A DNA stretch of 53,493 bases from Methanoregula sp. (GTDB lineage Archaea; Halobacteriota; Methanomicrobia; Methanomicrobiales; Methanospirillaceae), in the NCBI GenBank assembly GCA_028679185.1, contig JAJRBZ010000081.1, positions 1-53,493 of the forward strand, written 5' to 3'. A program made the translations under genes and the position numbers. Shown one piece after another: positions 47,462 to 53,493 of this stretch. The notes under the pieces were generated by a model. The model was given only the letters and a program-made list of their open reading frames with translations. It was not told the DNA's origin and searched no databases. Position 1 is the stretch's first letter. Each line of letters opens with the position of its first letter.

Positions 47462-48631
47462 TTAAATCCTCATTGTGGAAATCATTAAGCTAACAAATTC
47501 TTCATAATCTTTTGTAAAACGCTCTCTTGTGTGATTCTCTCTTGCATAATTCCAGGATTTTTTAGAATTTATTTTTAGATCGGTATCGGACAGACCAGAA
47601 ATTTCTTTTAGTGCAGAAATAATCTCTTCAGTAGTTGAATCTCTTAGCAATATTCCGAACTCAGAAATATCAACACTCGATTCGTAGCTGATAATTGGAA
47701 TGAGTCCTGCATGAAGGCAAGTGATTACACTACCTCCTCCGCCCTCTGAACAAGAAGGATATATTAATGCGATATTATTCCTGATGATTTCTAAAAATTG
47801 TGAACTATGAACATCAATCGATCCAATCGTCATAATATTTGGAGTCTCGTATAATTCTTTGTAATAGGCCTTTTCAAAATCAGCCTCATGTGATACCGGA
47901 CCACATACTGTCAGATGATAGTCAGGCAATTCACAAAATGTTTCTATTACAAGGTCAAGACCTTTATGAACCATGCCCCCACCACCAAACCACAAATAGT
48001 TCTTCCGGACTTTACCAAAGTCTTTATTCTCAAAAAATGGGAATTGTATGTTTGTAGAAAGGTGAATCGGATATAACGGTTTTTTTGAATAAGCAAATGT
48101 TCCTTGCGTAAATGAATTCCCTAAAATCGTCGCACAGTCAGCATATTCTATTCCCATACTCGGTTGAACAGTTCTGCGTGGAATCAAAGTAATATTTTTT
48201 CTTTTTTGCAAAGAAAGTAATCTGGAATATTCAGCAGTATTTTGAAATAACCAGTGAGCACCGGTAATATGGAGGATTTTCCGGCAATCCTCCTTCATTA
48301 ATGGTGCCAATCGTTCCATGTTACTATGAATATCGAGAAAGACCGCATAGTCTTTTTTCGGGATAAAATGATTGTTATTCCAATCTATTATATCGACTGA
48401 ATACCCTCTATCCAACCAGGCTTGCGCAATATGAGCACATTCCCATTGATTAGTATGACTATGAAGGTACGAATGACTTACGTGAAATCTGAAGGGGTTT
48501 GTCAAATAAGATAAGAGCACCGACCCTCGTGATTTTTTTTTCGGAGTTAAGGTAATTACTTCTTTTTTTATTAGCGTATCAAAGACAGTTTTGGATTTGA
48601 CTGCCCATTCTTTAATTGAATTATACCCCAT
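47462..48631 (-). CDS. GT-B glycosyltransferase
   Basis: A protein of 389 residues. The donor domain shows GGGMVHKGLDLVIETF and YPSCSEGGGGSVITCLHAGLIPI near 285-310, a variant of the GT4 loop in which the second Glu is replaced. It is annotated as a family 4-like transferase; donor and acceptor are unknown. It is directly followed by the GT4 gene, one base apart. Confidence 0.8.
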   Translation of the reverse strand: MGYNSIKEWAVKSKTVFDTLIKKEVITLTPKKKSRGSVLLSYLTNPFRFHVSHSYLHSHTNQWECAHIAQAWLDRGYSVDIIDWNNNHFIPKKDYAVFLDIHSNMERLAPLMKEDCRKILHITGAHWLFQNTAEYSRLLSLQKRKNITLIPRRTVQPSMGIEYADCATILGNSFTQGTFAYSKKPLYPIHLSTNIQFPFFENKDFGKVRKNYLWFGGGGMVHKGLDLVIETFCELPDYHLTVCGPVSHEADFEKAYYKELYETPNIMTIGSIDVHSSQFLEIIRNNIALIYPSCSEGGGGSVITCLHAGLIPIISYESSVDISEFGILLRDSTTEEIISALKEISGLSDTDLKINSKKSWNYARENHTRERFTKDYEEFVSLMISTMRI

Positions 48632-48697
48632 TTCTCTCCATTATATCTTCTGTTGTTTTACATAATTCTCTTTGCATTAAAAATGCTTGGAGAACCA

Positions 48698-49381
48698 TTA
48701 TTTAATGTGTTTAAAAATAAATGGTGAAAGAGCCTGTGTATTCTCATCGATTCTATTTGAAATTGAAAACGGACCTTCATAAGAACCAATGATAAAATTC
48801 CATTCAACCTGACCGAATTTTTTTATTATTTTATCGAATTCTTCAAAACTCCACTCTCTTAAATGCCAATAATTTTTTGGACTACCATCCTTATTCGTAT
48901 ATTCTGGTCTCCGATTGGGCGTGCTTAAAAATACCCCTTTTCTTGACACACGCAACATTTCTTTGATTAAACGGTTATAATCCTCAACATGCTCTATGAC
49001 ATCAACGCAGGTAACTACATCGAATGTATCATCCGAAAATTGCAAATTATACCCATCAAATATTTTTAAGATTTTTAATCGGGGATTTTTTCCAATTAGT
49101 GTGTTGGTACAATAATTTAACACTTTTACGTCAACATCGACGCCATTTACTTCCAAGGATTTTATTGATAAAATATTCAGCCCGTATCCTAAGCCGAATC
49201 CTACATCTAAAATTTTTGCATTCTCGTCGATATATTTATTCAATGCGAGAAAATATGCTTCAATCTGGACTGGAACAACTGATCCGACGCCAACAATTGT
49301 TGAATATTTTTTAGGATCAGGTCGTAATATTCTGAACCGTGAGTATCCCCAATCCCGTAATGCAGTAAAACTTATTCGCAT
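48698..49381 (-). CDS. class I SAM-dependent methyltransferase
   Basis: A protein of about 227 residues from the ATG at 49381 (MRISFTALRDW); the longer frame to 49420 starts at TTG and is less likely. Motif I is AKILDVGFGLGYGLNIL, motif II VNGVDVDV, and the post-I strand is FDVVTCVDVIEHVEDYNRL, typical of Methyltransf_11/UbiE-like folds. It probably methylates a glycan component. It sits between glycosyltransferase genes on the same strand. Confidence 0.82.
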   Translation of the reverse strand: MRISFTALRDWGYSRFRILRPDPKKYSTIVGVGSVVPVQIEAYFLALNKYIDENAKILDVGFGLGYGLNILSIKSLEVNGVDVDVKVLNYCTNTLIGKNPRLKILKIFDGYNLQFSDDTFDVVTCVDVIEHVEDYNRLIKEMLRVSRKGVFLSTPNRRPEYTNKDGSPKNYWHLREWSFEEFDKIIKKFGQVEWNFIIGSYEGPFSISNRIDENTQALSPFIFKHIK

Positions 49382-49460
49382 GTGTGTATTCAACCTTAAG
49401 TTTCGATTGAACAGGATCAATAATCAAAGTGATGCCAAAATCCGTTGTTGTTTTAGAATA

Positions 49461-50381
49461 TTACCTAGTTTTTGATTTTCTTATGTGATAAAATAATCCG
49501 TGAATTTTTGCAAGGATTGATTCACTTTTTGTTATTTCATCAAAGGACATTTTATCGAGTGCGATATTGGGTATTACATGAAGGGGATGACAAATATTTG
49601 TGACATTAAGTTCCTTAACCGGCATGTAGTGAAACTGACCAACATTATCGACATGTGATCCAGTCACTCCGATATTTGAGATGAGGTTATATTTTGGACA
49701 GATTGCAAGACCATTATTGATCACACATGCGAATACCCATTGAATGTCCCATGTATCTATCTTGTTGGAATATGCTTTCTGGAACATATCTTGTAAAAAA
49801 CTGGCAATTTTGGTATGACAATATATATGGTTCAAAAAATTTTGAGAGTTAGAATTTGGCCAATCTGACATTGTAAGATCATACTGTAACCAAGCCCGTT
49901 TCCACGTAGCCCATCCCCATATAGGGTAATACCGAGAGAAAAAATAGCTTTCATTCATTTCTATTTTATTAAAGAGATAATTCATTCCCGAGATCATCAT
50001 AACCCGCTCATCATCGCGATATTTCTCAAGAAGTTTCTGACAGAATGGGAAAAAACTCTGGTCCGGTACGCAATCATCTTCCAGTATTATACCCTCGTCC
50101 ACATTTGAAAAGAACCAGTCAATCGCAGAACTTATGGCTCGTTTGCATCCAAGGTTTTCATCATGAAAACGAGTGAATACTCTGCAGTCCCAATCAACCT
50201 GCTGAATGATATCCCGTGTTTTTTTACAGAGTTCATAATCGGCAGACCGATCCTTGCGTGGTCCATCCGCCGCAATAAATAGTTGTGAAGGTTGCGCTTT
50301 TCGGATTTCATTAAAAACCTGCTGGGTAGTATCGGGGCGATTGAAGATAAGGAATAAAATGGGGGTATTCAACAGAGTCAT
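49461..50381 (-). CDS. GT-A glycosyltransferase, HlpA-like
   Basis: A protein of 306 residues that starts TPILFLIFNRPDTTQQVF, followed by FIAADGPRKDR and ILEDDCVPDQSFF (the acidic metal site). The later part contains YYPIWGWATWKRAW, a signature of 'hemolysin-like' nucleotide-diphospho-sugar transferases found in capsule and LPS clusters. Donor is unknown. It lies in the same minus-strand series. Confidence 0.83.
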   Translation of the reverse strand: MTLLNTPILFLIFNRPDTTQQVFNEIRKAQPSQLFIAADGPRKDRSADYELCKKTRDIIQQVDWDCRVFTRFHDENLGCKRAISSAIDWFFSNVDEGIILEDDCVPDQSFFPFCQKLLEKYRDDERVMMISGMNYLFNKIEMNESYFFSRYYPIWGWATWKRAWLQYDLTMSDWPNSNSQNFLNHIYCHTKIASFLQDMFQKAYSNKIDTWDIQWVFACVINNGLAICPKYNLISNIGVTGSHVDNVGQFHYMPVKELNVTNICHPLHVIPNIALDKMSFDEITKSESILAKIHGLFYHIRKSKTR

Positions 50382-50471
50382 GATTAAAAGATTTTCACTA
50401 TTATAAATTATCTATATTCTATCCTTACGCAATTATTAAATTTATTCCGTTTAAAATATTCCTCAATTTGC

Positions 50472-51197
50472 CTATTCTTTCCTCAATAGTATTAATCCAT
50501 TCCAGAATGTTGGATGCATGTTGCAATATGTTCTTTTATCAAAAATTATTTGATAATTATATTGACTTTGTTTTATGAAATCTAATGTTGCTTGGCGAGG
50601 GTCATCCCAATTTGTATCATCAATAAGCACTAGTGCTCCATCTGCGAGAAAGGGTTCAGCAACCTGAAGACCTTTGAATTGATTCTTATAACTGTGTTCA
50701 CCGTCATAGATATAAAACCCAATCTTCCCTTTTTGAATCTCTAAAAAATATTTTTCATAATCCATATCATAAAAAAAATGGTTTTGGCTTTTTATTATAT
50801 TAAATCTATTAAAAAATTGCTGCCTTGGCCCGCCAAATTCTGAAAAATTATCTATACCCACACAAATTTTTTCCGGATTGTTAATTATTCCTGCAAGAAA
50901 TGTGAAGCCATTCCATACTCCGACATTTATGAAGGATTGATTTTTTGGGAGACGGCGTACACCGTAATTAATAATCGCACCTATCGTTAATGTCGATAAT
51001 CTTGGAATATTTCGTAAGTTAAGGATATTGCTTTTAATCTCACTATCATCCTCGGGGAAAATTGTATTAGCGGTTTCAATTGAATAATTAAACCATTTTT
51101 CGAGAAAATTGGAAATATCTGTATAACCCAACGGGAGAGCTGAATCCGGCTGTATATATCGGAATGATATTCTTGAAACAAATTCTTCAAATTCCAT
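50472..51197 (-). CDS. class I methyltransferase (Methyltransf_24-like)
   Basis: A protein of 241 residues. The SAM loop is FINVGVWNGFTFLAGI, followed by VGIDNFSEFGGPRQ and GFYIYDGEHSYKNQFKGL (the 'D.G.H' motif of the family) and ALVLIDDTNWDDPRQ. This pattern is seen in sugar and rhamnosyl O-methyltransferases. It is 98 bp from the flippase gene upstream. Confidence 0.75.
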   Translation of the reverse strand: MEFEEFVSRISFRYIQPDSALPLGYTDISNFLEKWFNYSIETANTIFPEDDSEIKSNILNLRNIPRLSTLTIGAIINYGVRRLPKNQSFINVGVWNGFTFLAGIINNPEKICVGIDNFSEFGGPRQQFFNRFNIIKSQNHFFYDMDYEKYFLEIQKGKIGFYIYDGEHSYKNQFKGLQVAEPFLADGALVLIDDTNWDDPRQATLDFIKQSQYNYQIIFDKRTYCNMHPTFWNGLILLRKE

Positions 51198-51294
51198 TAA
51201 AATTCACCCGTTTTTGAAACAATGAGATCAATCTTTTTGTTTTTATTACATTATTAACTTTCAATTGATTGATGGATAAAATGGGGAGACTCAT

Positions 51295-52743
51295 TTATAC
51301 TGATCCCTTAGGCCATTGAACTCCAAGATTGGAACATAGTTCTCGAATTTCATTAAAAATTTTCCTGTCCAGATAAAATAAAACGAGTACGTAAATCAAT
51401 GCTCCGATAATAACCAATGCTAACACGGATACTACATGAGTAAGGTTAAGGAGGAAATGGATAACCCCAAGAAAAATACCCATAATCCCTGAAGCATAGA
51501 TAATATTTTTTATTGAATCATATTCGAATTTTACTGAAATGACGCGGGAAAGGAGAGTGATTGTACCAAGCGCATTGAGGGTCATTGCGATGAGTGTTGC
51601 CATAGCAGCTCCGGTGATTCCAATAACTGGGATAAAGGCGAGGTTAAGAAGGATGTTTACGAGGGATGCAAAAGCGGTTATCCAGAAGGCATCTTTGGGT
51701 CGGTTTAGTGCGGACAGGCTCATAGTTCCAAGGCACATGAAGACATTAACGATCTGCACAAGTAAGAGTAAAAAAAGAGCATATGTTCCGTCAACAAAGG
51801 AGGCCCCATAAAGGTAATACAAGAGACGCTCCCCTAAAATCCAACCGCCGATACATGTTGGTATTGCAAGAAGAAGGGAATAGGTACAAGCCCGCGCCAA
51901 GGAATTTTCAATTTCTGTAATCTGACCTTGAGCTCCCCAGCTGCTGATCTTTGGATAAAGAACTGTGTGGAAAGCTAATGTTGTAAACGTAGCAACAGAA
52001 GTAAGCTGAAAAGCTGTACGATAAACTCCAACATCAGCATTACTCAAGAAAAATCCAATGAGAATTGTATCAGCATAGCTAAATACGAGTGAGCCACTTG
52101 TGGTAAGGAAAATCCAGAACGAAAATCCAAAGAGGTTTTTCAGATGTGATATCTTGAACCGGACGAATTTAAGATCAAGATACCTTGAATTTGCAATACC
52201 CGCAGCAATAAATCCTCCAACAAATCCTCCAGCAAGTCCTGCAGCACCAAAACCAAGAAAGACACCTGTTATTTGAAAAATAGTTCGCAAAATTCCATCT
52301 AATAATCCACTAATCTGAAATACCCCTACCTTTCCTGTGCCGTATACCCCGATTCCAATATTACCTGAAAAGAATGAAACAATAATCACTAATAGTAGCC
52401 AAAAAAAAACTCCCGATGATGTGATATCTTTAAGATAAGGTTGAAGAAAGAGGAGTGCAGTGACAGTTACTGCAAGAAGTAAAATCCTGATAAATACAAA
52501 TGCTGAAAAATATTCGTCCGGTTCTTTCCCCTCTGATATCCGCTTTACTGCCGCTGAGCCGAATCCCCCTTCACCTAACAGATTGAAAATCCCAAAATAT
52601 GCAAGGAACAGGAAGTACGCCCCGAGAGGGGCTGGTCCTAATGAATGAGCGAAATATATCGTTGAAAGAAATCCTAGCCCGGTCAATACAATCGTTGAAA
52701 CAAGGGTAATTAAACTCTGGCGCTGGATGGAACTGATACTCAT
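51295..52743 (-). CDS. polysaccharide flippase (Wzx/RfbX type)
   Basis: A protein of 482 residues from ATG 52743; a GTG at 52776 is a possible earlier start. Twelve to fourteen hydrophobic helices cover the sequence, with GLGFLSTIYFAHSLGPAPLGAYFLF at the first helix pair and LGEGGFGSAAVKRISEGKE in the following loop, as in Wzx/MurJ-like exporters (MOP superfamily). It would translocate lipid-linked oligosaccharide made by the cluster's transferases. Confidence 0.88.
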   Translation of the reverse strand: MSISSIQRQSLITLVSTIVLTGLGFLSTIYFAHSLGPAPLGAYFLFLAYFGIFNLLGEGGFGSAAVKRISEGKEPDEYFSAFVFIRILLLAVTVTALLFLQPYLKDITSSGVFFWLLLVIIVSFFSGNIGIGVYGTGKVGVFQISGLLDGILRTIFQITGVFLGFGAAGLAGGFVGGFIAAGIANSRYLDLKFVRFKISHLKNLFGFSFWIFLTTSGSLVFSYADTILIGFFLSNADVGVYRTAFQLTSVATFTTLAFHTVLYPKISSWGAQGQITEIENSLARACTYSLLLAIPTCIGGWILGERLLYYLYGASFVDGTYALFLLLLVQIVNVFMCLGTMSLSALNRPKDAFWITAFASLVNILLNLAFIPVIGITGAAMATLIAMTLNALGTITLLSRVISVKFEYDSIKNIIYASGIMGIFLGVIHFLLNLTHVVSVLALVIIGALIYVLVLFYLDRKIFNEIRELCSNLGVQWPKGSV

Positions 52744-52965
52744 TAATCGAGAGATAAAAAGGGAATCGGAAAGCACATAGAAAGATTGTTGAGAAAATTG
52801 TTAAGGATTTCGTGATATATCAAACATATTCATTTATTCAAAAAATATTGAATGTATTGGTATTGTATAATAAAAAGCATTCATAGCAAAAGATCTGTTG
52901 AAACCTAGTTATATCATTGAATCTATTGCTTTTTAATCTAAAGTTCCCTTATTCTTTGAGTTGGA

Positions 52966-53493
52966 TTACTCCACTCCAGAATTCATAAATTGGATCGTCT
53001 TTTTCAATCCGGTTTCCAGGTCCACTTTCGGTGACCAATTAAGTAAATCCTGTGCTTTTTTAATAATAGGACATCTGCGATGGGGATCATCCTGCGGGAG
53101 AGGGAAATATTGAAGTTTTGACGTTGAACAGGTAATTTTTTTAATAATAAAAGCAAGATCTGTGATGGATAGTTCATTCGGGTTACCAATATTGATCACC
53201 TCTCCTTTTAAGCCATCTTTTGCAATAAATCGGAGCAATCCTTCGATCTGATCTGTTACATAACAGAAACTGCGGGTCTGTGATCCATCTCCGAATATTG
53301 TGATAGGCTCATTACGAAGTGCCTGGATAATAAACCGCGGAACCACACGACCATAGTAGCCGTCAGCTCTCATTCGGGGTCCATATGTATTGAATATCCG
53401 TACAATTCTGACATCCAACCCATGTTGACGCATATATGCCATGCACGTTGCTTCACCGGCACGTTTTGCCTCATCGTAACATCCCCGGATTCC
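52966..53493 (-). CDS. NAD-dependent nucleotide-sugar epimerase/decarboxylase, partial
   Basis: The frame continues through the window edge; the 5' end is missing. The 175 visible residues include the catalytic YxxxK motif as CYDEAKRAGEA, preceded by IRG, which matches UDP-glucuronate decarboxylase/dTDP-glucose-dehydratase-like SDR enzymes. RIFNTYGPRM, and later VIGNPNELSI in the form INIGNPNELSI, follow. It would supply a sugar (for example UDP-xylose) to the cluster. UDP-glucuronate decarboxylase is the best guess. Confidence 0.85.
   Translation of the reverse strand, partial: GIRGCYDEAKRAGEATCMAYMRQHGLDVRIVRIFNTYGPRMRADGYYGRVVPRFIIQALRNEPITIFGDGSQTRSFCYVTDQIEGLLRFIAKDGLKGEVINIGNPNELSITDLAFIIKKITCSTSKLQYFPLPQDDPHRRCPIIKKAQDLLNWSPKVDLETGLKKTIQFMNSGVE

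Overview
The window looks like chromosomal DNA of a hydrogenotrophic methanogenic archaeon, most likely of the order Methanomicrobiales (Methanoregula-like). The order-level placement is an inference from gene content; no search was run. The evidence is archaeal: intron-containing tRNAs (tRNA-Tyr, and tRNA-Trp with a box C/D guide RNA in its intron), topoisomerase VI (top6B-top6A), the fused formaldehyde-activating enzyme/hexulose-6-phosphate synthase, methanofuran biosynthesis (mfnB), archaeal NMN adenylyltransferase, CbiMNQO cobalt uptake with a CbiA/CfbB-type amidase, and TATA-box promoters placed for leaderless or short-leader transcripts.

Layout. 0-7.5 kb: tRNA-Tyr and tRNA-Asp; a membrane-anchored zinc-ribbon protein; a DUF4349 lipoprotein; a HEAT-repeat protein; and a two-gene signalling operon whose receiver and kinase have both lost their phospho-acceptor residue. 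7.7-13.8 kb, minus strand: ilvD, then the cobalt operon cbiM-cbiN-cbiQ-cbiO-cbiA. 14-17.5 kb: envelope proteins, integral membrane proteins and a clearly broken acyl-CoA ligase gene. 17.7-20.9 kb: tRNA-Trp, fae-hps, and an AT-rich, gene-poor stretch with three imperfect repeats, two small ORFs and a dense set of inverted repeats. 21-31.5 kb: housekeeping genes (guaB, mfnB, a HisA-like protein, tmk, valS, a DUF92 protein, a membrane protein, a stand-alone pyruvate-kinase C-terminal-domain protein, ychF). 31.6-37.6 kb: small lineage-specific proteins, a phosphoesterase, a ribbon-helix-helix-like regulator with a visible operator, a coiled-coil protein, and the nadM-larB pair. 37.6-41.8 kb: tightly overlapped hisS-top6B-top6A. 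41.8 kb to the end: a lower-GC surface-glycan cluster of FkbM and other methyltransferases, glycosyltransferases, a flippase and a nucleotide-sugar epimerase cut by the window edge.

How genes work together. CbiMNQO imports cobalt, and the adjacent a,c-diamide synthase amidates the corrin (or Ni-sirohydrochlorin) ring. NadM can make nicotinate adenine dinucleotide, the substrate LarB carboxylates. MfnB starts methanofuran synthesis beside a HisA-like protein of unknown role. The glycan cluster would build lipid-linked sugars, decorate them by methylation and export them through the flippase.

The observations most worth a second look are the co-degenerate kinase/receiver pair, the tRNA-Trp intron guide (both methylation targets can be read by eye), the repeat and hairpin region at 19.4-20.9 kb, the small regulator with a perfect operator palindrome plus a 40-residue acidic partner ORF, the nested inverted repeat ahead of fae-hps, and the acyl-CoA ligase relic. 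No CRISPR array, transposase or rRNA was seen.
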